Shown: positions 1 through 11,493 of the stretch, piece after piece | How positions within the stretch are numbered: position 1 is the stretch's first letter | Layout of the letters: each line of letters opens with the position of its first letter | Assembly: GCA_963573305.1 (NCBI GenBank) | Contig: OY754332.1 | Coordinates: 55,403,559-55,467,558, forward strand | Reading direction: 5' to 3' | DNA from: Pyrrhosoma nymphula | Lineage: Eukaryota; Arthropoda; Insecta; Odonata; Coenagrionidae | Length of the DNA stretch: 64,000 bases | Position numbers and translations under genes: made by a program | Notes under the pieces: model-generated | Database searches by the model: none | What the model saw: only the letters and a program-made list of their open reading frames with translations | What the model was told of the DNA's origin: nothing

Positions 1-619
1 GGCAAGGTTCCTTCATTTAGGATTTTTCCTCTAAATACATGAAGAGTGACATAACTGTTATACAGAAAACATGTGAGACGTAATTGTAGTACTACCTAGC
101 ACATGAAGAAAAAAGCATTGGGTAGAAAATCAACTGATTCGCTACACTACATATCGATGAACTTGATTATACCGTCACAGTGACAGCTATTAAGTACTCT
201 TATCGTTCGCGGGAGAAATGAAAATATAAACCTGTTAGTTTTGCTGTAATTATCCATACTTTTTTCTCATCTAATTTACTGTAGAATGTTGCGATTTGTT
301 AAATGCTTAGTTAGCAATCTTTCGTCGCAGTTTTGTTCATGCAGGTCAGCCTTCTCGTCAGATCTTCCTTCTCCTCATCAATAATTGCTACGTAATCAGT
401 AAAGCGTTATTTCCCTTCGTTTCATCTATGACTTTTGAATGTACCTATACATGCTGGTAATGGAATGGTATATATGGTGATGTTGACGTGCCACGCCGAA
501 AAACTTTCCATCATCTGGCGCCACGCCACCAGATTATGACGTGCCACGTCGAAACCTAGGTCATACATTAAATATTTAAGTGGAATTACAAAGTTTTCTT
601 TACTTTTCATTATATAAGA
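1..619. other. No gene recognised
   Basis: AT-rich sequence. The short open frames here show no recognisable domain or compositional sign of coding. The words TGACGTGCCACG(C/T)CGAAA occur twice (about 485 and 538), so a small local duplication is present. Confidence 0.5.
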
Positions 620-1130
620 ATACCCATGGCAAAAAAGCCCTTCAGTATAAGAAAAGCTTATTATGCAGCAACTTGGGACTGGAGTTGAGGAATAGACTAG
701 TCAAGTGCTATGTTTGGAGTGTCATGATGTATGGCTGTGAAACATAGGCCTTGGGAAATAAGAGGCATAAGGCTGTGGCCCTTGAAATGTGGACGTGGAA
801 GAGATCAAAGAAGATACGATGGACAGACAGAATAAGGAATGAAGGGTAGCTGAAATGGATTGGAGATGATGGAGAACTTTTAAAAACTATTCGGAAGAGA
901 GACAAACTATAGATCGGGCATGTATTGAGAGGAAAGGGGATACTAATTACAGCTAAATGATAGGTGGAGTGGGAGAAGTGGAAAGGAATGGGAAGGCTGA
1001 AACTGATAGATGAGGTTGAGAAAGGAGGATACAAGGAGACCACGGAACAGGCGGGGGACAGAAGTGAATGGAGACAACGAAGGTGGATGGAATCTACTAG
1101 TCGGCAGAACAACTGTTGATGATTAACTGA
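620..1130 (+). pseudogene. LINE ORF2 3' end, decayed
   Basis: This is the C-terminal tail of a non-LTR retrotransposon polyprotein, the part downstream of the reverse transcriptase. Read in the plus strand, the frame near 665-760 gives LGLELRNRLVKCYVWSVMMY followed by GCET, a signature of the conserved region after the RT in the endonuclease-RT LINEs common in arthropods. It continues with a Trp-rich stretch (ALEMWTWKR, KKIRWTD) and an IGHVLRG-like segment near 918. There are several in-frame stops, one replacing the Trp expected after GCET, and at least one frameshift. The upstream RT and endonuclease are absent, as in a 5'-truncated insertion. Similar tails occur at 37344-37715 and 61394-61783, so a related family is likely. 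Confidence 0.7.
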
Positions 1131-3430
1131 TTCATACCATCATGTCTGAGCATTAAAGATAAATTACCCAGGGAATATTAACATATAACACTTCCGTTGT
1201 CTTTGCTTCACCTTCTTCGACTACCAGAAACTTATTGAGGTGGGCCATGGCAAGTGCTCCGATAAATTCACAATAACGGTTTTCTGATTTGTATTACCTT
1301 TTCTTCCAATACCGCAAATTGAAAAATAGTCTACCAAAAATTAATTGATATACATCTACATACTACGCTGAGAGTCGGTACGCAGCGCTTGCGCGGTTGT
1401 TCGTTTACAAAGATGACTTGCAAACTTAAAGTTGACCTACAAATTTACCTCTAGGTATTATGGGAGAGTAAACTTTCCCAACAAACTGAACGCCGCTACA
1501 ATCGCTCTCAGGGAAAATCTCTTTCCTTTCTGATGACATAATAATTTTAAGTCTCAGTCACGACGATGGAAATTCAAACGCGCTAAAGTGATGGGCTAAT
1601 CGTCCGGATCGGTGATGAACTCCCGTTCGCAAGTCTGCTCCGAGCGCGTTTCGTGCCGGCTACGAGAAAGAAGGCACATTAGATAACCTTGTATGCATTT
1701 GAAGCGTTCTATTTAACTCTCCCGTACTCAGCAACCGAAACCAGGAAATAATGAATAGTTTTCCTTAGGCACAACTTCGCAGGAAAGGCAAAATGCAGCT
1801 TATCGCAAAGACACTCAAGGCAGTTCACCGGTAGGTTAGATGGAATGCGAATTTGAATGCAATTGCAATTGCAGGAACTTTAATTATTTCTCTGTGAGAA
1901 TTTCCATGGATATTCTCAATATTCCATGAAGTCCAGAAGGGAGGGAATACATCGATGTGATATTTAAGACATAATCAACTGTCACTTAGATATCTAGGGC
2001 AATGAATTTGAACATAAGCACAGTACATTGCTGGCTTAAATGCTCCAGGGAGGGAGATGAGACGATGGCAACACGACAAAGAAGCGAAGACCAAAATACA
2101 CGTCTCCAGATGATGACAGCAGCACTCGTTAACACCCTAATGGCAATTCTCTTACTGTTGACGGGGCGGCTGTGATGAAGAGGACATAAAACTTAATTTA
2201 CAGCACCCGCACAATGAAAAACCGCCTCCATGAAGCCAGTTTGAGAAATTTCAGACCGGCAAGAAAAACTTTAAACGAAAATACCTAATTAAACGGTGGC
2301 ATTAGATTTTACTCATTTGAATCTGGATATAAACCAATAACATTGCAGTATCGTAGCTTTTCTCGATGATAAAACTTGAGAAGCGTTGAACTCACTGGAC
2401 CCGAATCTATTACAAAACTTTTGCGAATTATTGGTCGAGAAATGGTGATTATAAATATTTACTCTCTTTGCTTCTAGTTAAAATTAATAATTTTGTAAAA
2501 AAAATTAACTTCCATCTTCAGTAAATATCTTCAACTAAACTTTTTTATGGCTGCTGGAATGCATGATACCCCAAGAAAATTTATTTAAAGCGGTTACCAT
2601 CTCTACTTAAAGAGCATAATAAATCAACAATTCAAAAAAATCAATCGGTCATAAGAAAGCTAAAATATTCTTCTTACTTTCTGTTTTCGGCTATTTTTGC
2701 GTAGTTTTTAACTTATTAGTATCTGCGCATTTACGGCTTGATAAGTTGCGTAATCATTGAAATTCTTCCTCCATCCTTGAAAAATGCATTGAACCTACGT
2801 TGTTTCTCTTAAGTAGTTATTGTATGATTAATATATGAATCCGTTCACCATTTATTTTAATTTTTTACAGTACATCGGATAAAACACAGAATTAGAAACA
2901 TTTTTATGGTGAGCCTAGAGATTGCACCAGCAGGACTCAGTGTGTCATCAAAGTCGAAAGATTGTAGATCATGTTACATCAAACCTTAGAAACAGCCAGG
3001 ATCAGCTTAAGAAAATTTTGTAATTTGGGTGCTCATTTGATCAAATTCCTGAAGTGATTTTAAATAACAAATATCATTACTGTGACAAATGCATCAAAAA
3101 TGAATTGTTGGATAATCTTCTAAAATGCTTATAAATACAATCCTGACGTAGTTTTGCCATATTTTTTCATCTCATGAATCACCTGAACTCGTTAAGAACA
3201 GACTAGTGAAGACATGGTTCACTGCAGTAGCATATGCAGGATTGACTTCTGGGAGAGGTTTCATTAATATTTATGTGCATCATCATAAAATGATATTTAG
3301 ATTATTATACACTAAAACAATAATTAAATTAACATTCTCTTTCGTGAAGACAATTCAACTATATATTTTTCAGCCCAACAAGGAAAATTGGAAATGCTAG
3401 TTCAGGTAGACGAATGAAAATAAATTCAGA
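1131..3430. other. No gene recognised
   Basis: Intergenic sequence of about 2.3 kb. At 1351-1369 the string TACATCTACATACTAC resembles the TACATC tail of the LINE end at 9756, so a residual LINE tail may sit here. A GC-richer patch near 1590-1670 has no readable coding frame. Nothing else was identified. Confidence 0.45.
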
Positions 3431-3480
3431 ATGTTTTGGGGGGGTTTAAACCCTAAACCCCCCCTCCATACACCACTGGT
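3431..3480. repeat. G/C-run palindrome, possible transposon terminus
   Basis: A run of seven G, then TTTAAACCCTAAA, then a run of C form an imperfect palindrome at 3438-3464, followed by TCCATACACCACTGG ending at 3479. Read on the minus strand the end is CCAGTGGTGTATGG followed by G runs. Termini of the form CAGTGG(C/T)GTA plus a G run are common on hAT-type elements in arthropods. No partner terminus was found, so this is a candidate end only. Confidence 0.3.
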
Positions 3481-4136
3481 TCACTACCCTTACTACTATC
3501 TATTGATGCTCCTTTAAACATTGGTTGGTAAAAAACTTCCGCTGTAAGGAAGGATGAAGCTATGAAGATTTGCAGCCTAAGTATTAATTTGCCAGAAAAA
3601 AATCTGCATATTCAAAAGTAAAAAAAATCTGGATATTTACACTTACTTCACATACCCTTTGTGCCACTCCTTTGTGACTGTCACTCTCATGTCCATTTTT
3701 ATTCGGGATGTTTGGTGCCACAACTTCCGCTTCAAGGATACTTCCTACCTATTAATTCATATAAATAATTTATCAATAATGTTTAAACAATTTCAATCAC
3801 TGACCAAATTATTCAGGCTTGTTACATCCCCTCCAGATGATAAGTTCATATGTTGCCCTGGATGAAGGCATGGTATTAACCCCTGTAATTCAGCTAAAAG
3901 GAAACCAGATAAAAATTTGATCAGCTCACTGGGTTTCCATGAATACCATGTTGTACTATGTTGCTTGCCACCTATCAGTGTTTACATTGCGTGCACCCTC
4001 CTCAACTAACCATGGCCTGCAAAATATCTCCTCTGGATACTTTATTTAAAGCATGCAGCAAGCTTTACATTTTTCATATAGGCATATGATAGCACTGGAA
4101 AGGATATATGGGCTATATAAGAAAAGCCCCCCCTAA

Positions 4137-4240
4137 GTGGGCCCTCCAGGTAGTGGCAGATTAAGATGGGGTGTGGGGGGGAGGGGGCAGGGGTTGGTGG
4201 GGAGAGGGGGTGCCCCCCAATGGTGCCCCCAGAGTTCCTG
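4137..4240. repeat. G-rich tract with hAT-like terminal word
   Basis: TAGTGGCAGATTAAG at 4151-4165 is followed by about 60 bases of almost pure G with T/A interruptions, then C-rich TGCCCCCC. The word resembles the CAGTGGCGGATTAAG type of hAT terminus, and a hAT transposase remnant lies 1 kb downstream on the plus strand. I could not find a matching right end beyond 6710, so the link is inference. Confidence 0.3.
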
Positions 4241-5149
4241 GTACAACAGAAATAATGGTGGCCATAAGGGTATTCCATACTCTCAGACCTCCAGGAAGGA
4301 GCAATCTGCCCACCCCAAAATAACGACCCTAATCCACCAATGCCTCTGGGTGTCATAGAATGTTGTTTAACTAGAATTCTCCACAGTTTTGAAGCTTTGT
4401 ACATGAAAGATTTCTAAATCAAAACCCCAACTAAAAGAGTGGGGTCCTGATAAGCTTTGGGGCCTATTCAAAAGTTTTTCCTAAAGGTAGTGGTTGCTAT
4501 GAAACACCTTTAAACCTCCACTGGGGCTAGATGGTCGTTGCCTTTCATTCCCATGGGTAGAGGAGTTACACAAATTCATCAAATTTCACAACTGCTATAA
4601 ATTCAAATTATTATTTTTTATGTTTTTTTTTCTCATCTGTCAATGTGTTGGGTACCTACTATTGACCACAAATTCATCAAATTTGAATCGGCGATTAAGC
4701 GCGAAAAAAACATAAATATGTGATAAAACAAAATAACAGCTATATATTTGCAATTTTACCTGATTCTGAGCATGTAATGGATAAATTATTACCTTAAAAC
4801 AATTAAACAATAAAATAGTACAAAATAAAATAATAAAAAATAAAATAATATCTACAAAATAAAATCAAGGCCCTGATAAAATAATTTGATGAAACGTCAA
4901 AATAAATTGTGCTGTAGTACATTGTTACAAATCTTCCCTTTCACAAAGAGCAATGGTGCACAATGAAATCGCCGTGAGGGTACGTAGTGCTTGGTAACAC
5001 CGTACGTAATGTTGAGTTATCCTAAATCTTACCGTCTGAGCGCAGCACTAGTGAGCCCTGGAAAAACGCACAAACAAAAAAATCCCTCAATTTTTGTGGT
5101 GACTTTTGCAGTATACCAGTAACAAGGTTGGTAGTTCTCTTAGACCATG
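4241..5149. other. No gene; A/T-rich low complexity
   Basis: Contains an A-rich run with repeated AAAATAA words at about 4795-4865 and two copies of ACAAATTCATCAAATTT about 100 bp apart (near 4570 and 4669). No coding signal was seen. It may be the 5' flank of the hAT remnant that follows. Confidence 0.4.
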
Positions 5150-6710
5150 TATACAAGTAGACCTACTCCCCTGCCAGCACGTGTTACTCATATTTACAAG
5201 TAGACCCACTATGGCATTACTCCCATTTGCTATAATGCTAAGGCAAACATTCCTCTGCACAAGGTTGACCATTCAGCAGTATGCGAGTATCTTGAAAAGT
5301 AAGTGAAAGGCCACAATCCAACCTAGGCCCTACACCTACTCTAGTTTCCAAGATAGGTGGACACTAGGGTTCCTCCTTTTTCCACTTTTTGTAAATTGTA
5401 ATTCCTAGAAAAAGTTGTACACTCGTATCGATATTAGAAGTGTGATTCTTTTTCGAAATCCGTTAATATCTTCTGTCAGCATTTTTACCTCAAAGTTTCA
5501 AAATTTAAACAAAAACAACAAAATTGTCATTGATTGTTTTTGGTCAAAGTGACAACATTTCTATGTAAAAATATATCAGTCATAATGAAAATTGGCATTA
5601 AAACCTCAAAATGCCAGTTATATGCCCATTTCTCATCGATTAGATGACCTTCTATGTTGCCCCCAGAGGTCATCTTTATATGTAATAATAGGCCACCCAC
5701 AACACACGTTTACCTTTTTTCTCTATTTCTGCAGTAAATGACTCGATGAAGGAATTTTTTCCAGTGGATACCGTGAAAGTCATGAAAATAAATTGTCGAG
5801 GCAAATTAAAGAGATGGGAGAAGTTAGTTGATTCGGATTGATTACATGACTGGGAAAAATGCATTCACTGGATCTTTTCTGCAGAAATAGAGAAAAAGGC
5901 AAACATGTGCTGCGCGTTGCCAACTGCATACAAAGATATGCCATCTGTGTGATATGCCAGCCGTTCATAGATTTGATTTTAACATTAAAAGGATCAAAGT
6001 ACCCGTTTGCCCACCTGCCTTGGTATAAGTTGGAGTCGTTCAGCTGGTCACTCAAGCAGTATGCCAATAGCTCCTTTCCAGAAAAAACAACTTGGATTTT
6101 GGCTGAATTTAAGAATGCCAACATAAATGCATTGACAGTCATGAGTCTAACATCAGCATCTGAAAAAGGCTTACAAAAATTGATTCACCATATGAAGCCA
6201 TGTGATGCAAATAAACTTTACAAAGACGCAGGGACCCAATTTTAATCCGACAAATTCAGAATAGAATCTTGTGGTAAGTTTGATTTTTCATCTGTATGTA
6301 ACTTGTATGTAGGCAGCTTACTGGGTCAATATCAAAAATACTAAAATTTAATTGTTTTTCCTGGTGGATGAGGCAGCAGGTAAAAGTACAATGCCAAGTT
6401 TCCCTGCATTTAAGGTCTTGAGCATGGATTGCTTCATACATGGCTACAGATACTTACACCGTCATCTACTTCGACAAGTAAAAGAAGACACCTGTGACAT
6501 CAAACAGATTCTGCTCGCTACAAAATTGGTAAACCCGAAATTTTTTTAATACTGCTCTGCATACAATATGGGCTCCCGTAGGCAGTGTTGATGCTGAGCA
6601 TTTTTTCAGCCAGTATAACCTGGTCTTAACAGACCGCTGAAATCTGCTCAAGGAGTCCTATGTTGAGACATACTTGATGCTAATGTTTGAAAGCAACAAT
6701 TTGGACTGAG
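5150..6710 (+). pseudogene. hAT-superfamily transposase, decayed
   Basis: The plus strand carries scattered, frameshifted pieces of a hAT transposase in the expected order. Near 5230-5300 the frame reads ANIPLHKVDHSAVCEYLEK, typical of the segment after the BED zinc finger in these proteins. From about 5859 to 6540 there are two short open stretches consistent with the middle of the protein. Near 6565-6700 the dimerisation region is clear: APVGSVDAEHFFSQYNLVLT, then a stop, then NLLKESYVETYLMLMFESN. That block (SVDAExFFSxY) is the hallmark of the hAT C-terminal dimerisation domain. Stops and frameshifts are frequent, and part of the sequence is inverted (5705-5735 against 5880-5912). It cannot be functional. 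Terminal repeats were not found with confidence. Confidence 0.75.
5705..5912. repeat. Inverted duplication inside the hAT remnant
   Basis: The segment at 5705-5735 and the reverse complement of 5880-5912 match over about 30 bases with few differences (shared core CTTTTT-CTCTATTTCTGCAG), separated by about 145 bp. Both arms encode the same peptide core AEIEKK, one on each strand. A piece of the transposase has therefore been copied in inverted orientation. Confidence 0.65.
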
Positions 6711-8644
6711 CCCTCCACCCTAAGTTAAAGTAAACAATGTACTGTAAGCTATTTAATGGTAATGTGGGATCTATCATTCGCAAACCATATTGTTCCTCTA
6801 ATTACTGTATTCCTCTACTTATTGTATAATAAGATACTTGTAGGATATAATTTTGTTTTTTTATTATATAATTTTGAAAAACTGGATGTTTTTCCAAATT
6901 ATTGACGCCTAATTATTGAAATTGGCTAAAAAATAATAGATGCTACAAAGTGAGATAAAATAAAAGTGAAAGTGCTATATATTAGTATCTTTAATAATAA
7001 GGCGTGAAGTATAGTGGTAGTGGAGCATGGTGCCAATCGTCACCTCGATTCCGGACGCTAAGGAAGGGAAGTCTCCTGTGGAAGCAGCTGTGTAAGTTAC
7101 GGAGGGAAGAGGACAGATCATTGTTAAGACAAAACCTTGCCAACATAACAATTTAACCCAAAAGAGCGGCTAAGTGTCAGTGGCACGTTAGAAGGCAATA
7201 TTTACGATCCAAACAAAGCTGGAGGAAAATACTCTGAAACAGTTTGCAACCCATCGGATAAGCCAATTTAAGTAATTGGATTTAAAGCCATGGAGACCTT
7301 GAGAGTTGAAATGAATAAAAGATTGAGCATTTAGAAGTTGGTGTTGAAGGTTTGTGACCTTGGGAAAAGTGGTTGTTAAACGAAGAGACTACCTTTAAAC
7401 TCCCCCTTTCAGAGCTATCTAGTACACTACTCTTCCACTGTTTAGGGTATTCTGTACACCTGTCACCATGTTTTGCTAGCACTATTCCGGTGATACTGAT
7501 TGGTTACAAATGTACGATGCCTAATTTGAATATAATGTTTGGTTATATTTTAGTCATTTTTCTTGGCTGTTGACCACGCTAGAAACTTCAAACCTCCAAC
7601 AGTCATTGAAAAAAAGCTCAAGCGAAAGTGCTTGTTATTGCTATCATTGGGTATAATCGCTAGTAAGTCTTGTTTTGATAGTGAAGCACTACTGCATGCC
7701 ACGACTGACTAATACTAAAAAAGAGATGTAATCATCATCTAGTAACAGCTTTTCGTTCATTACCTTTACTAATTTCTTTCATGGCTAGCACCCTAAAACC
7801 TGCTAATATGTGCCCTTACAGCCACTCACTGGTTAGTATGTAGTCGTACATGTTGATCACGGCATTTTCTAGTAAGATTATTCAATGTCCTGATTATTCA
7901 AGGCATGAATTCTTCCTCCACCTACATATTCTATTCAAATATGTATTTAGGTGACCAGATTTAAGATCTGCTACACAGGAAAAGATTTTATGTTATCCTG
8001 TAGCATAGGCAATGTTTCATACATGTTTGGAAAACACTTCACGCTGGAATCCTATACAACTCATGTCTGTCTGTCTGCCTGTATCAACTGATCTGAACAT
8101 ACTATATGTCAAATACCTGATCTACAGAACAATAAACTCGCTTATCTAAACCTCAAACAGTGGGATTTCTTTAAGAGCAATCACCCATTCGGATTCTGCT
8201 GAAAAGTATCTGCCACAGAAAAGAAGGGAATTCAGTCCCCCAAGATGAGAAGCCAGTTTTTTAGTCAGTCCAATCCATGGGCATAGTGTAAAATGTAACC
8301 TTTAAATGTAAATCTTTGATTTTTTAGCAAAACTACCAGGTCATATTAATTCCTGTGGAAGCAATTGCTCATAGGAAATATGCAAACCCCCATAAACTCC
8401 TTGCATCCTCTGTGCAGGAATGGGTAACAAATTACGCATCTCAGCCATGTATCATTTATTTAGTGGGATCATTCAAGGGTGGTGTGAATTCCATTTAACT
8501 CCAAGGGACTGTGATTCATGATTTGTTTGTTTGTTTCATTGATTACTTGGGGAGGTGACTGGCTAGAGGGTTCATGTGCACCTTCAAGGATTATTTGGGA
8601 ACAGAGAAATAGTGAATGAAAACTGTATTACCATCAGTCTACTC
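6711..8644. other. No gene recognised
   Basis: About 1.9 kb without recognisable coding. A short tRNA-like motif at 7005-7145 is listed separately. A short TGTC-type repeat lies near 8068-8083. Confidence 0.4.
7005..7145 (+). repeat. Possible tRNA-derived SINE head
   Basis: GTATAGTGGTAGTGGAG near 7011 resembles an internal A box, and CACCTCGATTCCGG, about 25 bases downstream, resembles a B box (core TCGATTCC). The spacing is shorter than in a standard tRNA, and no second copy was found in the window, so the call is weak. Confidence 0.25.
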
Positions 8645-8874
8645 TTAATGAAATGCACCAAAGAGTTTCCACTTGAATCCCTCATGTGGTAAATTAATGT
8701 ACTGCACTAGAAGTACTCTTCTCCATGGCACTTGAGTAGGAATCTGCATTTCCTCTATAATAGTTTTCACCACTTCCTTCGAGAATCGACTCCAGGCCCT
8801 CGGGAAGAGTTCAGTAATTACTCCATTCACCGCAACAAGCTGATGACCACTCTTGATTTCACCTATAATATTTA
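8645..8874 (-). CDS. Orphan open frame, possible exon
   Basis: The minus strand is open for about 75 codons ending in TAA at 8645-8647. It begins just after a stop near 8876, next to TATTATAG|GTGAAATC, which could be a splice acceptor. The peptide has an even, protein-like composition (for example SGHQLVAVNGV, RAWSRFSKEVVKTIIEEM, PWRRVLLVQYINL). I do not recognise a family. It lies downstream, in minus-strand terms, of the exon-like blocks at 10826-11632, but those already reach a stop codon, so it would belong to another gene or be a chance frame. No LINE or transposase motif is visible. Confidence 0.2.
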
Positions 8875-9289
8875 GCTATGTGCAAACAAAAATAGGCAAT
8901 TATATCTCACGTCAGACTCCCAATCTCAATTCCAAAATTTTACACCACTGCACATAATTTCCTCTCATTTGAAGTCTACATTCGTGTGCTAGATATGGAT
9001 TCCCAATTTATTGTATTCAGAATCAAACAAGTGAACATTTCTTTTTAATGTTTCTTTAAGTGACAATCCATGGCAGGCAATTTACTGCAAAAAAACGAAG
9101 GCTCCTCATAATGCATTCAAGTTTCCCAAGCAGATTACTTATTATGCTACTGAAGTTATTTTCCTGTATTAACAAAACCAGTAATTTCATTTTCAATGAT
9201 CATCTCTGTAATCTATCTGGAGGCAAATGTAGCTTGGTAATTTTTATTTATTTTGTTGGTAATGTAAAAACTATTTTGTAAACTTATTT

Positions 9290-9360
9290 CGAGGCCAGGA
9301 TAAATATAAATTATTTTTTAACTCTGGAGATTTAGGTCCATTAACAGTTATTCCTTCCCC
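9290..9360. repeat. 71-bp direct repeat, copy 1
   Basis: Starts CGAGGCCAGGATAAATAT and ends CATTAACAGTTATTCC plus TTCCCC. It is almost identical to 10149-10220: the only difference I saw is one inserted base with a local A/C change after ATAAATATA. The two copies lie about 860 bp apart on the same strand. Confidence 0.9.
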
Positions 9361-9755
9361 ATCAAAAGATAATAAATAAAACACATTATGAAATTCTGGT
9401 AGTAAAACTATTCAAAATGCATTTTTGCAGAAAAAGCATGAAATGATTTTGCCTCTAATTTAAGGAATTCACAGAGGTAAAACTATCTGCCATTCAAAGT
9501 TTGAAATTCTCAATTCAGCCATAATCAATGTAATTATGTATTAAATAGAGAGGCATCATATAGATAATCACTGACAACAAAGTTTATTCATGTAATGACA
9601 AATAAGTACCAAAAGTTAATTATAATATTTAGCTGAGGAATTTGATGGGCTTTTGCATTTCACAGAGCACTCTGAATGACTTACAAATGAAAAAAGGGCA
9701 TTTTTATTTTTCACCCTTTTCCCAGCATTTAGTATGAAATGTAGGCAACTTTTTT
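9361..9755. other. Unassigned spacer between direct repeats
   Basis: AT-rich sequence between the first direct repeat and the 3' end of the minus-strand LINE fragment. No coding or repeat signal was recognised. Confidence 0.4.
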
Positions 9756-10148
9756 ATACATCTACATCTACATCTACATACTACCCCGCAAGCCACCTCA
9801 ATAGGCGTGTGGCGGGGGGTGTTAGGACACCAGCCGTTTACATATACAAAGGAAACGCTCTATGAGATTACGCCTTGCATTTATTAAAGTCCCTTATTGT
9901 TCGGGGGAAAAACGAATTCCCATACCTATCCGTTCGGCAAAATATCTCTCTTAATTTATCGTTTCTGTCGGACCTGGAAATATAGTGGGGTTCTAATATG
10001 ATGTTCTCCGTGTCGCTCTGAAAGATATCTATTCTCAATTGCTCAAGTAATCTAAGCCTAGCGCGTAGTCTCCGAGTCTCTAGCGGCTCCCAGCCTAATT
10101 CGTTTAACATCTGTGTAACGCTGTCTGTACGCCCGTAGCAGTTTTTGA
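9756..10148 (-). pseudogene. Jockey/CR1-type LINE, 3' fragment
   Basis: This is a severely 5'-truncated non-LTR retrotransposon on the minus strand. The open frame 9868-10148 gives the C-terminus of a reverse transcriptase polyprotein: YGRTDSVTQMLNELGWEPLE, RRLRARLRLLEQL and, near the end, SFFPRTIRDFNKC. The pattern 'short Ser/Thr-Val block, LGWEPLExRR, final FFPRTI' is characteristic of CR1/jockey-like LINE C-termini. A GC-rich 3' UTR with the words GGTGGCTTGCGGGGTAGTATG follows, then a (GTAGAT)n tail at 9756-9780 on the plus-strand map. The open frame is intact over the retained part, so the insertion may be relatively young. Its 5' end abuts the second copy of a 71-bp direct repeat. Confidence 0.85.
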
Positions 10149-10220
10149 CGAGGCCAGGATAAATATACAATTATTTTTTAACTCTGGAGATTTAGGTCCA
10201 TTAACAGTTATTCCTTCCCC
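10149..10220. repeat. 72-bp direct repeat, copy 2
   Basis: Second copy of the sequence at 9290-9360, directly abutting the truncated 5' end of the LINE fragment. Similarity stops at both ends of the unit: the bases following TTCCCC differ between the copies. Confidence 0.9.
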
Positions 10221-10825
10221 TAAATACATTGGTGAAAACCATGTGGGCATTACTTGAAAGTGTGGAGGGCCACAAAAAATTTAATATATTATCATAAGGC
10301 TAGCTATACAATGTTTTCAAGGGTAAGTGGACAGGGAAGAAAAAAACCATATCAGAATGACTACTCTGTCCCTAGGTACCAAATGAATTCACTTTTTCAT
10401 TTTTTACAACAATCTTAAATTTTTTCCAGATAGATTCTTCCTGCTCAGAAAATGTCCACCAGAATATTTCTACACAAACTTTTCAATATGGTTGATATAC
10501 ACGCTGATACTTTTCAAATGAAATATGAATAACTTAAATACAGGGCATTCCCACATGAACATCAACGAAGAAAGAAAATCAAGACAGTCACTACCCAAAA
10601 ATGGATGTGATATATTCCCCATTTAAAATTGGTTCTATGAAATCTTGGGAAACCGATTTTTATTATGCTAGAAGAAAAGAGAATGTGCTAACATAAAAAT
10701 TCAAAGCTAATAATAATGAGAGGAATATGTAATAGGAAAGAACTGGAAACACTTGACATGATTAAAAAATATTTAATTGATAAGTATATCATTACATTCG
10801 GACATTCGGCTGCTTTCAAGTTTTT
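10221..10825. other. No gene recognised
   Basis: AT-rich sequence with no recognisable open frame. In minus-strand terms it lies just 3' of the putative terminal exon at 10826-10969 and could hold its 3' UTR. Confidence 0.4.
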
Positions 10826-10969
10826 TTATTTGTACACAGCTTTCGTATTGGCTTTTAGCTCTGGATGAGCGTTAAGGGCAGCTCTTGTCAAATAAAGCCA
10901 CCATTTTAAATGAGGTCCCTGCTGCTTTGGTAACACCATTATATCTAACAAGTCTGCAAAATGTCCATC
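10826..10969 (-). CDS. Putative terminal exon of an unrecognised gene
   Basis: On the minus strand a good splice acceptor (TTTTCATTACAG, ending at 10970) is followed by 47 open codons and TAA at 10826-10828. The peptide begins DGHFADLLDIMVLPK and ends ANTKAVYK. Its composition (amphipathic, Trp-Trp pair, basic tail, no repeat motif) looks like a conserved protein rather than a transposon product. AATAAA overlaps the stop codon and could act as, or be mistaken for, a polyadenylation signal. The exon 11494-11632 lies about 520 bp upstream on the same strand. I do not recognise the family. A second frame across the same exon is open for about 30 codons, so the reading frame is likely but not certain. 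Confidence 0.4.
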   Translation of the reverse strand, partial: DGHFADLLDIMVLPKQQGPHLKWWLYLTRAALNAHPELKANTKAVYK

Positions 10970-11493
10970 CTGTAATGAAAATCAGGAAAAGAATGAGAAG
11001 TAACAACAGGCAATGATGGCATCATCAAAGGTCCAAGCCTATCGTAGTCTATACAAATTGAGCACATGGATTAGTTTAAACCATGAATATTTTATGCAAA
11101 TTCTAAATTCTCATCTAAATTACATTACTCCGAGGTACCTATGCCTTCATGGTGGCATTGCCTCAGACATAACATAAGTAAAACTTTTCAATCCAAATTT
11201 GAAGCATAACAGATTTAAAAAAAATAATGAACTGCAAACTTACCATCTAAATATCAAAACTAAAATCATGGGAATTCACATTGGCAAGGGCAAAAATTCA
11301 GGACTTTCCATTGACTCTACATCCCGAAATAAAAAATATTATCCAGTGACTATCAATCTTGTAAAAACCAGGGAAAAAATACTTAAGGGGAAACTGAAAT
11401 GGAAGTATTAAATGCATCTCTGCCAAAAATATATGCCTTTCATGTAGCCCTTAACATTTTGCTGTCTAGATTATCCATGCCATTTGAACTTGC

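Noticed and set aside
708..1112. 134-codon minus-strand open frame
   Set aside because: It is the antisense shadow of the LINE C-terminal remnant on the plus strand (620-1130).
3445..3466. CCCTAAACCCC as a telomere-like repeat
   Set aside because: Only one unit is present, inside a palindrome ending in a transposon-like terminus; there is no tandem array.
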